This document shows positions 1-10,566 of a DNA stretch of 64,000 nt, one piece after another. Numbering within the stretch: position 1 is the stretch's first letter; every line of letters begins with the position of its first letter. Both the position numbers and the translations under genes were made by a program. Source of the DNA: Ganoderma boninense (lineage: Eukaryota; Basidiomycota; Agaricomycetes; Polyporales; Polyporaceae); contig CM035305.1 in the NCBI GenBank assembly GCA_002900995.3, forward strand, positions 3,146,467 through 3,210,466. Direction: 5' to 3'. The notes beneath the pieces are model-generated. The model saw nothing but the letters and a program-made list of their open reading frames with translations, ran no database searches and was not told the DNA's origin.

Positions 1-156
1 GTCGTCAGCCCTGTTGACCGGATCGGCTACCTTGGAGAGGACCTGCTCATCCCGACGGGGCCGGACGGCATGGGTCCCCTGTCGCGCCCGCTGTGGAAGT
101 ATTTGACTGGTATCCAGACGGGTGCGATTGTGCACCCGTGGAGCATTGAGGTTTGA
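1..156 (+). CDS. 3' terminal exon of an unknown protein-coding gene (partial)
   Basis: An open frame enters from the left edge in frame 1 and ends with TGA at 154-156, giving a 51-residue C-terminal segment. It contains the stretches GYLGEDLLIPTGPDG and LWKYLTGIQTGAIVHPWSIE. Codon choice (C/G in third positions) matches the neighbouring genes. The upstream part lies outside the window, so no domain can be identified and I do not recognise the family. It could also be an internal read-through rather than the last exon, but the stop is followed by AT-richer sequence without coding character, which supports a true 3' end. Confidence 0.45.
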   Translation, partial: VVSPVDRIGYLGEDLLIPTGPDGMGPLSRPLWKYLTGIQTGAIVHPWSIEV

Positions 157-789
157 GGTCCGAGTTGGGGTGGGATTTGAGATCTAGAGCTGGGCTTTAA
201 TGCGCGCCTCTGCACCGTTATTGGTGGCGGGTGAGCATGATATCTAGTCACTAGTTTTGCGATTTGCTGCATATACACCTATCGTCGATGAATTGGATAT
301 CCACCTGCTATGTGCTCGTTGAGATTGTCAGAGTTGACCCATCACATGCTCTATGCTCGTTCACAGAGATCACCTTGTTTCGCAGCCAGAGGTACTGAGT
401 CTCTGGCATGCCAAGTTGATAGGTCGGCTTTACGGTTGTGGCGGCTAACCTCAAATGTTTTGGGGTTTCGAAACCTGTTCGAAACCTAATTCTTATCATA
501 GATGTCAGGAACCACACGTTGGTCTATGTCTCGGTGACCAGTCCTGTGAGGCATAAAGGTACAGCAGCTATTAAACGACCCGACTTTTCACTTCTGAGTC
601 TCAGCTCAGTACTTGCATCAGGCATGTTTACTCCACGAAAAATCCACCAAGCGCCCGGCCCGTCAACAACCGGTGGCGGATGACGTCATGACCTATTGTG
701 TCCTGGTGGCGAGAGCCTGAGCTTCATGAAACCCACCGCGACACACGCCCCTGCTGGATTTTCTCTGAACTTCCGTGCATCAACATCTC
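157..789. other. intergenic: 3' flank of the first gene and upstream region of the protease gene
   Basis: About 630 bases between the stop of the edge gene and the chosen start of the serine protease. Open frames here are short and lack the third-position GC bias of the genes. The right part probably holds the promoter and 5' UTR of the protease gene. I see no convincing TATA box, repeat or RNA gene. Confidence 0.5.
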
Positions 790-2331
790 ATGCGTCCTCC
801 ACTTATTGTCAACTGTAAACTGCCTTCCTCTGCTGCATTCATTTGCAGAAACACTCGGCGAACTTTTCCGCAACCTCGCCTGGACGCTCACCGCGCCATC
901 AGACATTACGCTCAAGTCGGCTCCACGACATACGTCGGAGAACCCCCAACTGCTCCTAACACACCTTCTGGACGTAGTACAAGCACCTCTGCACAAGTAA
1001 CGAGCCCTTCAACGCAACCCCCACCCCCAACAAAACCATACGATGCATTGGTCCTAGCTGAGCTCGCGAAAGATGGAGCCTCAAAGTCTCCTTCCCTCAC
1101 CGACCTTGTAGAACAGTACATGAAGCGTGCCGGACACGTCCTAGATGCCTCTCTGCCCTACGAATCGCGACCTACTGCGGAGAGACGTATCCGCTTCACG
1201 GCGGATGCGAACGGAGTGGAGGTTAGCAGTGCGGACGACGCGTTGGCCATCATCGCGCACGCGGCGCATGATCGGTCAGGGAGGCACAAAGTCACTTACA
1301 GCATGGGTTTTGCGGTGGCGCCTCCTGGCCTTCCAGAGGAGCAAATTGCGTTGCTGACGTGCGCGCATACATTGGAGGAGGTGAGTAACTGCATGGGAGC
1401 ACCTGCTGCCGGAGATGGCATCTTCCCTTCATGCTCACGCGTGGTTGCCCTCGTTTGGCCGTTGCGCCCGTTTCTGTCTTTGCTGCTCAAACAACACACC
1501 AAGATCCGACATGACCCTCTCGTGCGCGCGAACCGCCCCAGTCCTGCCGTTCATCGGACACGCTTCGTTCAGGGTCGTTGGCGATATCGAGGTCGAGCTC
1601 ATCGTCCACTGCGACTCCGGTTTTTCGCCCCATCTCATCTGTGCTCTCTGCCATGCATCGTGGCGACCTTCTTCTCCTTTCCGCAATGCAATCGCGGCTC
1701 GCGTCTGGACCCGCTTCGAGCTCCGGCCTGCGGTCGCTCCCCGTGAACCCGTATCCTGTCCCTCCCGGCACCCCGATCCGAGCGCACTTTGTCGCAGACA
1801 AGCCGCCTACGGGTACAAACCGTGAAGGTTGGACGCCTTGGGTTGGTGGGACGTGGCGGAAGTGGGTCAGGGGCTCCGTGGCGGGCTACAGAGATTACGC
1901 TGGTAGAGAAGCCAAGGTCCGTTTCCTATCTGCTTTCGTCCACGGTTTCGAGGAGTGCGATCCTGATAGAAGTTTTGGATGACGATGCTTTATGTGTCCT
2001 ACATTTGTGCGACGCCGCGACGCATTTGTTAGCCCGGGACCTACGATTCTCTGGCGCACCTGCACTTTGACCCCCCGCCGACGCCTGGGTCGAGCGGAGG
2101 ACCCATCGTGGACGAGGAAAGCGGGTCAGTCATTGGCGTCGTCCTCGGTACGCAGCTCGTAAACCAGGTAGAAGGAGTCAAGGGATGGGGTGTTCCCGCG
2201 GAGATGATTTTCGAGGTGAGGCCTTCATCAATGGACCTGGTGTCGTACATTGACATGCAAGCCTTTGCCCCCCCCCCTCCCTGCAACAGATGTTTAGTCT
2301 CCCTGGCCTGAAGCTAAATAATCGCGCTTAA
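790..2331 (+). CDS. trypsin-like serine protease with presequence-like N terminus
   Basis: Exons 790-1380, 1542-1916, 2033-2215 and 2290-2331, all joined in phase 0, give 396 residues. Introns are 161, 116 and 74 bp; intron 2 has a GTCCGT donor. The complete chymotrypsin-fold triad is visible: His in TCAHTLEE at the end of exon 1, Asp in HRGDLLLLS in exon 2, Ser in GSSGGPIVDEESG in exon 3. The first ATG in frame (790) starts a stretch rich in Arg, Ser and Pro with few acidic residues (ending near RHYAQV), which resembles a mitochondrial presequence; location is inferred. A conserved-looking segment DLVEQYMKRAGHV precedes the protease fold. The frame runs cleanly through all four exons with no break. 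Substrate is unknown. It resembles the trypsin-like proteins common in mushrooms rather than secreted trypsins, since no signal peptide is seen. Confidence 0.8.
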
Positions 2332-2934
2332 GGCTATGGACAAGGAACTGGCCGGGAATAAGTTAAGTATATCGCATGAGACCTGGTGAGACAGGGTTCT
2401 CAGGTAATATTTGGGTATTGTACGATAGTCTTTGCATACTTTATGGAGTAAGTGACGAAACTGAGCTCTTGGATACACAGTTCGGAATTCAAAGCACAAA
2501 TTGACAGGATTGATTGCATTGAATTGAATATCGTGCTAAGCCGAAGTCGAAGGCGATCTAGGCTGTCCTACGGGAAAGTATGTAGTCCGCTTTCGTCACC
2601 TGGGTTGGCCTGCACCTCTACGAGAGCTGCTCGCTCGTATCCCACGGTCGCGTTGTGGTGTCCGTTGGCATGACTAAACGACGACGGACTCTTGGTCGCC
2701 ACTGCAGCTGTCGACGTACTAGGTAGATCCGCCTGATTTAGCTAGCTATCGAGCTCGTGCTGACCTCGGTCTTTCAAGCGATCCGGGACTGCGAATGTGG
2801 ACATCAAATAAATGCACATCTGTGCATGGCTTTGTTTCATGAAGCACTTTTGTTACATGATATGTGTTACACACGGCACACACAACGAAGAAGGGTCCCG
2901 AAAAGGCGATCCGTGACGTGAGCCTCGAACAAAC
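2332..2934. other. intergenic between convergent protease and MYND genes
   Basis: About 600 bases holding the 3' flanks of two convergent genes. Open frames are short and without codon bias. No RNA gene or repeat recognised. Confidence 0.5.
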
Positions 2935-3960
2935 CTACGTACACCAAACTTTGTGATACTTCCAACCCAACAGATGGCACGACGTGCAGAAATAGGCCGT
3001 CTTGCACTTCGAACAACGCTGCTCCACACCATCCTTCCCACAGTACCTGCAAAAGTTGTCTGCTCCATTCGCGACCTTTGCCAGCCTCTCGAGAACCAGC
3101 TCGACAAGCGTGTCCGCATGCGTGCGCAATGCATCCGGGCCGCTAGAAAGCTGCAGTTTTCCCGACAGCTTGTAAGGCTCTAGCTCGCGAGCAACCTTTG
3201 ACAGAACCTTGCTATGGTAGTCAACACCGCGCTCGAGGGAGAATATCTCCCCGCCAGCTCCACGTCCGCCAATCTGCGACGTAACGAGGTCGAGCGCAAC
3301 CCGCGGGTCGTCCTCGACGGACCTCGGCTCACCGATGAACAGGTACACCCACGGCATACCGGGCCCGTCAAAGCCCGAGAGGTGCTCCGTCTCGTCGATA
3401 TAGTTGGGCCCCAGGTCAGAACGCGGCTCGTACTGGATCATCAGGCAGGCCTCTTTGGGCACGATGACGATCTCGGCCACGGCCACGTCGCTGGGCTTGC
3501 AGACGACTTCGTGCTTGGCGGAGGTGCGAGCGCGCAGCTTTGCGGTGGGGGGCAGGCGGTCGAAGACGTGCTGAGCGACGTACGCGAGGGCATAGCCATT
3601 GTTGAAGGTCTTGCAGCGCCAAAAGACGTCCTCAAGATCGCGGCGTGTAAGCTCACGCCCGGCGGGCACTTTGACACCGTCTGGGTGGGCGAAAGTGTCT
3701 ATGGATACACGCTCTGTGGCGGCCGAGTCGTTCTTGAGGATGTATGCGAGGCGTTTCTGGCCATTGGCGGTGTTATGCCACTCGGGGGGGAATACGTGGG
3801 CCGGGAGGGTGGTAGGGGTGGTGATGCCTCGATTGATCTCAACGAGCTGCGCTTGGGGGAATAGAGACTCAGTGCGGGAATGTGTGTCGAGAATAATCGC
3901 AGCGAGGTCATGAACGTCAAGGACGAAGTCTGCAGGGAGAGTGGACGAGGAAGACGCCAT
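2935..3960 (-). CDS. MYND zinc-finger protein
   Basis: Single-exon gene of 341 residues. The start chosen is the ATG at 3958-3960 (MASSSSTLPADF); the frame stays open upstream to 4161, but that part has poor coding character. A MYND finger ends the protein at about residues 303-340: C-x2-C, C-x2-C, YFC-x2-C and H-x3-C, within FCRYCGKDGVEQRCSKCK and the final HKVWC. MYND fingers usually bind proline-containing peptides in partner proteins. The preceding 300 residues resemble no enzyme I can name; there is no SET domain. The position of MYND at the extreme C terminus is frequent in Agaricomycete families of unknown function. A long frame on the opposite strand (3214-3864) is a shadow of this gene's GC bias. 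Confidence 0.85.
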   Translation of the reverse strand: MASSSSTLPADFVLDVHDLAAIILDTHSRTESLFPQAQLVEINRGITTPTTLPAHVFPPEWHNTANGQKRLAYILKNDSAATERVSIDTFAHPDGVKVPAGRELTRRDLEDVFWRCKTFNNGYALAYVAQHVFDRLPPTAKLRARTSAKHEVVCKPSDVAVAEIVIVPKEACLMIQYEPRSDLGPNYIDETEHLSGFDGPGMPWVYLFIGEPRSVEDDPRVALDLVTSQIGGRGAGGEIFSLERGVDYHSKVLSKVARELEPYKLSGKLQLSSGPDALRTHADTLVELVLERLAKVANGADNFCRYCGKDGVEQRCSKCKTAYFCTSCHLLGWKYHKVWCT

Positions 3961-4466
3961 CGTTGAATGTGGTCGAAGCGAGAGGCCATTTAGGCGCTCC
4001 TGATTGGCAGCTAGCTCTGTGGCAGTGCTCCAGGGGCTCTGCCTGCAGCTGTTCCCTCTACTTAGATCTGTTCCTGGCTCCAACCTCAGGCAACGCCCGC
4101 AAGCACACAGCTTGGTTCTTGTCCCCTGCTTTGGCAAAGGTCTCAATCCGTTGATACACATCCAAAAAATCTATCAGACCTCACACGCCGTCATTACGAG
4201 CTGCTAAGAAGAGCTTTCCCCAGTGGCCCCACCGAAAGCATGAGCCGAATGCCGCGGCCGAAGAGATAGAAGGTCAAGACAGAAATGACCTTCTAGGGTT
4301 ATGTACAAGCAAATTCATATCGCCTGCGGCGACGCCGAACAAATGTCTCCCAAAGGTCCTTATCAGATCCCTCTAGAAGCTATCTTCGGGCAATAGATGG
4401 TGCTGCGGTAGCTCGTGTCTCGCCACGCGATGACCATGGCCAGCTAACGGCTGTTCATAAGCCAGC
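3961..4466. other. intergenic between divergent MYND and RBR1 genes
   Basis: About 500 bases between two divergently transcribed genes, so it should contain both promoters. No clear TATA element. The minus-strand frame of the MYND gene remains open to 4161 without good coding character. Nothing else seen. Confidence 0.45.
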
Positions 4467-6018
4467 ATGCCATTCCTCGCAATCCTCGCGTACTCCATAC
4501 CTCTGTCCTCACCTCCAATGTTTGGGGGCGACACACCTGTTGAAGCCTCCAGCCAGGACCTTGCCCTCCTTTTCGCTCATCGCGGCCTACGGCCTGCAAG
4601 ATGTCGACGAAATAGGCGGCCGACGGAAGGGAAAGGCCGTCGATGGTGCGTTGAAGCGACGAAGAGATCGCATTTCAGCTCTTCGCGGACGAAGCACACG
4701 CACTGCAAACACTTGTCGGCGACGCAATCTTCGCTCGTAGCTTACACCAAGCGCTTCAAACGGATGCGACCCTCCTAGAGGAACACGAGAGGATTGAAGA
4801 GGTGGAGAGAGAAGATAGGGAGGTCGCTAGAGCTCTCGCCGAAGGCCGCAGGCCTCCAGCCCGGCCTGAAGACCCATCCCTCTCCAAGAAATCTAGTGCA
4901 CCGACGCTTGCCACGTCTTCCACAACAGTTTCTCCAACGTGAGTCATCCCTCAATCGAAGGCCTGCATAACATTGAACAAATTGTATAGAGTAAATGGCA
5001 ACAATCCAAGGACAATTCTAACACCGTCTTCGTCTTCTAAGCAACTGCCGGGCATGTCTCGAGTTCGGTAAGGTTTCATGTCGACATTGACGTGCTCACT
5101 ACTCACTACACCTGACCAGAACCGAATCATGCGTTATATGTAGAGACGAAATTCGCGGACCAATCATTCGCGCACCTTGTGGGGACACCTACGACGTTGG
5201 ATGTCTCGTGGACCTATTCCGTGCGTCCACCGTCGATGAATCCCTCTTTCCACCTTCCTGCTGCCGCCAGCCCTTCAACATCGCGATGGTCCGCCAGTTT
5301 TTGAATGTAGACCTGGCCAGACTGTTTGACAAGAAGGCGATAGAGTTCGGGACTAAAGACAGAGTCTATTGCCATCGTCCCACTTGCTCCGCCTTCCTCG
5401 GGGCTGCGACGGCGTTCGCCTCCCGCCTCTCTTGTGCTGAGTGTGGGTACACCACCTGCGCGCACTGCAAGGCTGCCGGACACCTCCTGTCCTTGCGTTG
5501 CACAACAGCGGAGGATGCCACCGTCGTCGAGCTCGCGAAGCAAGCGGGGTGGAAGCGCTGCCCGGGATGCGGCCACCTGGTCGAGCTCACGATTGGGTGC
5601 TACCACATGACGTGCAGATGCCGACACCAGTTCTGTTACCTCTGTACCGCGCAGTGGAAGACTTGCGTGTGTACTCAATGGGACGAAGATCGGCTCATCA
5701 TTGCGGCTCAGGACAGAGTCCAACGGCGGCAGCATGTGCAGGCTGTCGTCGCGCCAAACGTTCCCGCACCGTATGTGGACTGGGCGCGGGCGATCCGCGT
5801 CGAAGCGGACAGGTTGCGAGACAACCATGATTGCACTCACCATTGGCGATACGTCCCAGGCGGTGGAACATGTGAGGGATGCGGCCATTACCTGCGCATC
5901 TTCTTGTTTGTAAGTATCAGGTCTTTGGCGGAGCATGTTGAACTAACTGTCCATTCAGAATTGCCGGGACTGCTTTGCGTGGAACTGCGCCAGGTGCAGA
6001 CGCAACCGTTGGTTCTAG
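4467..6018 (+). CDS. RBR (RING-IBR-RING) E3 ubiquitin ligase 1, N terminus frame-broken
   Basis: Predicted RING-between-RING ligase that would take ubiquitin from an E2 onto a RING2 cysteine and pass it to a substrate. Clear exons: to 4938, 4990-5067, 5120-5909 and 5959-6018 (ending NRWF-stop). RING1 begins CVICRDEI; the IBR holds YCHRPTC, CAECGYTTCAHC and a later Cys; RING2 is RCPGCGHLVEL, then GCYHMTCRCRHQFCYLC, where the Cys of GCYHMTC aligns with the catalytic Cys of this class. A C-terminal Cys/His tail follows (CTHHW, CEGCG, NCRDC). The 5' part is uncertain: coding signal passes through three frames, from ASSQDLALLF to LIAAYGLQDVDEIGGRRKGK (around 4575) to DEEIAFQLFADEAHALQ (around 4660). 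That needs two single-base corrections or an unseen intron. Residues before 4575 and the start codon are therefore guesses. A paralogue lies at 23.4-24.7 kb. Confidence 0.75.
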
Positions 6019-6677
6019 TGAGGGGACTACTGCAGGTCACTGTGCAGAGGTACCAGGCGCGTTCTGAACCGCCACGATGATGTACTATCGATCGGAATAT
6101 TTTCTCCGCACGTCCTTGGTGTAAATACGCGAATATGTTCGCAAAGGCTGCGCTTCCCGGGAACGTTCAACTTGGATTAAAGTTAAGGTACGACAATCTA
6201 CAAGGTACGACAATCTACGATTGCCGAGCCCGGGGGAGGTGGTGTGCCGTCCGTACGAAAGGCTTGGCAACGGAGCCGCTCTCTTCTTTGCACACTACTT
6301 ACTCCGGTACGTGTTCGCCACGGGACCACCTGAGACCATAGTGGGACCACCAGAACCGATGGTGCCTGGTGACCGCCTAGCAATCGCCGGTGCAAGTTAG
6401 ACTCTAGCGAAAGGAGTCGGCATATTTACATGGGACAAGGCAAGACGGCAGCGAGGATGATCGGCGGCGGTCTGACCACGCGTCACCCTGGTCTCGTGGG
6501 ACGGTGGCGGCAGGGGGAACGTGCACGACAGTGGCAACACCATCCGCGGATGAAGTCTAATTGAGTCCATCTTCTTGTCCCGAACTTCCCCTTAACTGTA
6601 ATATATATTTCCATGCCTCTTGACACCACGTCCCCGTCTCTCCCTCTGCCGCCTTCTCCACCATCCCAGTGACCCCC
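6019..6677. other. intergenic, promoter side of the following membrane-protein gene
   Basis: 660 bases. A short direct repeat of TACGACAATCTAC occurs near 6188-6216. The segment 6590-6677, just before the ATG, contains an AT-rich tract (ATATATATTT) followed by a pyrimidine-rich leader (CTCTCCCTCTGCC), a common arrangement near fungal transcription starts. No gene seen. Confidence 0.45.
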
Positions 6678-8577
6678 ATGGCCGACTTAGACCAAGCTCA
6701 GGGCCCGGCCGTCGCGAACGGAGCTGACCCCGCACCTACCGCACGCATCGACATCGAGGGTGGGACGCACGTTTACAGCTTTCACAAATCTGTGATCAAC
6801 TAACCGCCTCTGCTGCAGAGAGAGCCAAAGCAAGGAAGTTCCGGGCCCTCCGGGATCGCATTACTCTTCGTCGCTCATTCAGCACCAAGCACACCTCGGT
6901 CTCGTCCCCTACTCTGCTCTCTCCCGCCGTCGAGGTCCATCCATCAGATACAGAAGAAGAGAAGGGACACCCCGTTGCCTCGCCAACGAGGGCGAAGTCG
7001 AACGCGTTCGGCCGCTTGATTAGTGGGAAATTAGGCAAGAAAGGCGGGAAGAAAGGTCAGGATGTCGACCCCGCACCTATCCCTGTCGCCCTCGAGCCAG
7101 TCCCTTCCGAGTCATCTGCTCCAACACCACCAAACGGCGAGGCCCTCCTCTCGATCCCAGAGGTCGAGGTACCTCCGACTGCGGTCGCATCTGGGCAAGA
7201 GCCTGTCACTACAGGAGACACGCCGAACGCCGACCCGGAGCCATTCCCTCTTGCGTGCAAGATCCATTCCCTTCTCTCATCCCTCCCTCCTTTCCTCCCT
7301 ACCTTTGGGGACCCCACGTCATCCGGTGATGGCAATGGAAAGAACGGCGATGCGGCGCCTCCTACTACAACGCCTTCCCCGATCCCAAATTCACGTCTCA
7401 TATCGCTGCTCTCCTCTCCGTCCATGATGAACGGCTCTTCAACGCAAGGCCGCCAGAGCGTTTGGAGACTTCTCGATAACCTCCGTCTTACTGCCTTGCA
7501 GCCGAGTCCCAGCGGATCCGCAGGTACAAGCCAAGATACTGCCGGAGGTACCCAAGGCGTCGACTTCGTGGAAGATGACGACAGTGTTATGCTCTACGGC
7601 CCTCTTATTCCCAACCAGGACTCGTCGGTTGAACTAGCACGCTCGGAGATCGTGTCTATCGACGAAAACGGCTCTATCGTCAACGTGATTCTGGATAATG
7701 CCCCACCTCCGGGTAGTGCTTCAACGCCGCTCTCCTCGCCAGGAAATGTGAAGACAACAGGTTTTCATTGGCACTGGCCCTTCCATCATGATGCGACGCC
7801 ACCTCCGCCGAAAACTATCAAGAAGCGTGTTTGGGTTCCTTCTACGACTCAGCTGTCTGTCCAAGTAATGTGGTGGGGCTACCGACTGTCCGTGAAACTA
7901 TGACTTAAGTAGCAGGAGCCGGCGCTGATCATAATTATTTACATAGGTGGCTCCCTCCTCCTGTGCTGTCGATGCTCAACGACAAGGAGATTGAGGCCGC
8001 AAAGCTTGGGGCAATGCTCACTACCGCCCTCACGTGGATTCTCAACAACGTCCCTGACACCCTCCTGCCGGCCAGTTTCCGCCCCGCGCTGCAGCTCATC
8101 AAAAGTCTTGTTCCCTACCTCGGCTACATAGGAGGCTTTGTGGCCTGGTCGTGGACTGCCATCAAAGGCTTCGACATCGGAAATGGGGTTACGCTCACTG
8201 CGACATGGCTCCTCCCTATCGCCCTGATTCCAGGAACATGGGAGAATGCGGACGTCCCGAAGCCCGCGACCCCTTCTACTTCCCCGACACCTGCGCCCAA
8301 TACCCCTTCAACTGGCACAGGCAGTCCGACCACACCCACACCAGGGACGAGTAACCCGTCAGCCCCCAGCAGTGACCCGTCCACGACGCCTTCCACTAAC
8401 CCGACGTCTCCCAGTACATCCACCCCCACCAACCCCACTTCACCCAGTACTTCAACACCTGCTGACCCCACGGTGCCCACCACTCCGACGCCTGCTAATC
8501 CGACATCTCCCACCGGATCTGCTGAACCCACCGCCGAGTCCTCATCTTTGGTCGCATCCCATTTGATGCCTATCTAA
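6678..8577 (+). CDS. membrane protein with Pro/Ser/Thr-rich C-terminal repeats (unknown function)
   Basis: Exons 6678-6759, 6819-7887 and 7947-8577 give 593 residues. Both introns are 59 bp; the second has donor GTCCGT, and the first has branch site AACTAAC. Splicing at 7887/7947 joins VMWWGYRL to WLPPPVLSMLNDKEIEAAK. The first 400 residues are mostly low complexity, with a basic patch (KLGKKGGKKG). Two hydrophobic stretches follow: around LIKSLVPYLGYIGGFVAWSW and LTATWLLPIALIPG, probably membrane-spanning. The last 110 residues are built of NPTSPSTSTP-like decapeptides, probably exposed and O-glycosylated or disordered. I do not recognise a domain with known function; the WGYRL-WLPPPVL block looks like a conserved Agaricomycete hypothetical family. 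Intron phases and frame are consistent throughout. Confidence 0.7.
8394..8520 (+). repeat. in-gene tandem repeat coding for NPTSPSTSTP-like units
   Basis: Roughly four degenerate 30-bp units (for example ACCCCGACGTCTCCCAGTAC and variants) inside the last exon encode NPTSPSTSTP, NPTSPSTSTP, DPTVPTTPTP and NPTSPTGSAE. Unit number is likely to vary between strains. Confidence 0.6.
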
Positions 8578-9608
8578 ATCGTTGTCTTGAGCTAGTTCCG
8601 GGTGGATCAAATGGGTTAATTGACGGCATGCCTTCACGACCTTTCATGACAGCTTCCATACTTTGCATACCCATTGTTAGCTTCCCGTCCATTATTTGGT
8701 TACTTATGACACTTGGTTATCGTTTGTCGCGCCCCCTTGCACCACTCTAATGCCACCTGTTCGATGGAGGATGGCTTGTTATCCACCATGTCTACTGAGT
8801 GAATATCTTCTTTCGGCATCCTATCTTCTAGCATCCCTCCGGAGACTAGTAGGTCATCCTTGTCCTTCGAGATGGGATCCGGTGGTCACTACCTAGGCCT
8901 ATCTGGGCGGCTGACGCAGACGTCTCGCATTCTGATACAAGCCAGATGCCAATCCCTAACTCCCATTCGGTTTTCTCGCTTGCACTGTCTATTTGGTTGG
9001 GATACCCTTGGCGAGTCATGTCATCGGAAACGTCTCTCGACCTCGAACACGCCGGATAGGAATGAGAGAGCTAGAACGACGATGCCGACCTCGCCTCCTC
9101 TCTCTCTAATAGCACGCCTACATCTAGCTGACGTAAACGAGCGACTGGCGGGCCCCAGCGTCCAGAGACACATCGAGGACTAAGATGGATGAGGCACTGG
9201 CAGCGATCCGCGAGTTGCAAGAGGCGACGTTGCTGGTCCAGAGCATCTCCATTCTCCACGGCGAGCGTCACCCAGACCAAGGCGGGTCAGGAAGATTAGG
9301 GACCTCGCGAGCGGGATGAACAGGTAGAAGGAGGAATGCCTCGTCCGGCGGCAGCCGGGGTTTGCCCGTTGTGCTTAACTTCAATGCAGACTGTAAATTT
9401 CCAGCATGTTTTGAACATGACCTTGTTGCGTTAGGGTCACATCTATGGGCGGCGCATGTGATACACATCTCGGCTGGATGGTATGCGACCTGCTTCATCT
9501 ACAACCAAGCTAGCAGCGAAACACGTTTGTGAGGGCTGTCAGAATATCACCACATCGGCACTCACCCTACGACTACCTTACATCGTACGTCCCACATATC
9601 ATGGGGTT
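8578..9608. other. 1 kb between two convergent genes, no supported gene
   Basis: The 3' flank of the membrane-protein gene and the 3' flank of the FHIT gene. Two short plus-strand frames (ending at 9183, and starting at ATG 9185) contain plausible residues such as MDEALAAIRELQEATLL, but lack a start context, length or splice partners; they could be decayed gene remnants. No RNA gene or repeat recognised. Confidence 0.4.
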
Positions 9609-10266
9609 TCAATTTGTCTCGACGGCCTCGAAGAAGGTCTTCAACCACAGAGCCTCTTTTTCCATCTCCTCCAAGGTACGAGGTTTGCGGTCTTCCTCCG
9701 CGTCCATCTGGAGCGGTTGGGGGACTCGATGGAGGTCCTCAGCGAGACCACCCTCGGACTTCTCTAGAGCAGGGTAGATATCGTCGTTCTTAGGGAATGC
9801 GTCGCCTTGGAGCTTTCTAGGCAGTAAGTGGAAGTGAACGTGGGGCACGGTCTGGCCAGCTGCTTTCCCATCCTATCTCCGAGACCGCGTCCGAACGGGG
9901 GATGAACACAACAGATACAACATTCTAGTCTCAGTTGAGAGAGGGTCCTCACCTGGCAAGCGACGGTCAGGCCGTCGGCCCCGTAAACACGCTCGATAAC
10001 GCGTCCGACGTGTTGTACGGAGGCAATCAAGGATGCAAGCTCGTCGTGCTTGAGGTCTGCGAGGCGGGGGACTACGCGTGTGGGTATGACAAGGACATCT
10101 GTCGCCAAGTGTGTGAGAACGCGGTGTGCGGTCGGACACGGTCTGGGGAACATTGACACAGACGGCCAGGGACGATGGGCTTGAGGTTGACGATGGCGGC
10201 GGCGAGACCGGAGCGGTAGAAGGCTTGGCGGGTGACATCAAACGAGGAGAAGAGGAGGGCCGACAT
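9609..10266 (-). CDS. FHIT-type bis(5'-adenosyl)-triphosphatase (HIT family)
   Basis: Exons 10164-10266, 9953-10098 and 9609-9872 (minus strand) give 170 residues. Splices rebuild KPIVPGHVLVIPTRVV and CQDGKAAGQTVPHVHFHLLP, both typical of the Fhit/Aph1 branch. The HIT active-site motif is HVHFHLLP (H-x-H-x-H), whose central His forms the AMP adduct when Ap3A/Ap4A is split into AMP and ADP or ATP. The N-terminal SGLAAAIVNLKPIVPGH strand is also family-like. Introns are 65 and 80 bp with GTCTGT and GTGAGG donors. Length suits the family (about 150-200). Start at 10266 gives MSALLFSSFDVTRQAF, a normal N terminus for this group. The gene is divergent from 6-phosphogluconolactonase, 300 bp away. 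Confidence 0.9.
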
Positions 10267-10566
10267 GGCCGCAGAGGTAGAGAGAAGGCGGTGAAGCTGC
10301 TCTGCACCGGGGACGCGAGCACTGCCGCAGGAGGGTTTGGTGTGGTACTACGAGGAGGATCTTGCACGAGATTGGAGATCGCGGAGAATGACATCAGTCA
10401 TGATCAAGCGCGCTGACACGATCTGAGCACTCCTCCTCCCCTGCTACTGGCTCAGACCCTTCCGTGTGAGATTCCATCTTAAGTTACTTATCCAACCCAT
10501 CCTCGTCTGCTGTCCCTCTCCTTCACTCTCCTTCCAACCACCACCACTCCAATCTCCACCCCAGCC
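10267..10566. promoter_or_regulatory. shared 300-bp divergent promoter region (FHIT / 6PGL)
   Basis: The two start codons are only 300 bp apart on opposite strands, so both promoters must lie here. A pyrimidine-rich stretch (about 10497-10560, TCTCCTTCACTCTCC-like) precedes the 6PGL start. No canonical TATA box. Confidence 0.5.

Noticed and set aside
3214..3864. 216-codon frame on the plus strand opposite the MYND gene
   Set aside because: Antisense shadow produced by third-position GC bias; no start context, no domain, fully covered by the MYND gene.
5214..5936. 240-codon minus-strand frame opposite RBR1
   Set aside because: Antisense shadow of the RBR1 exon, which has clear zinc motifs.
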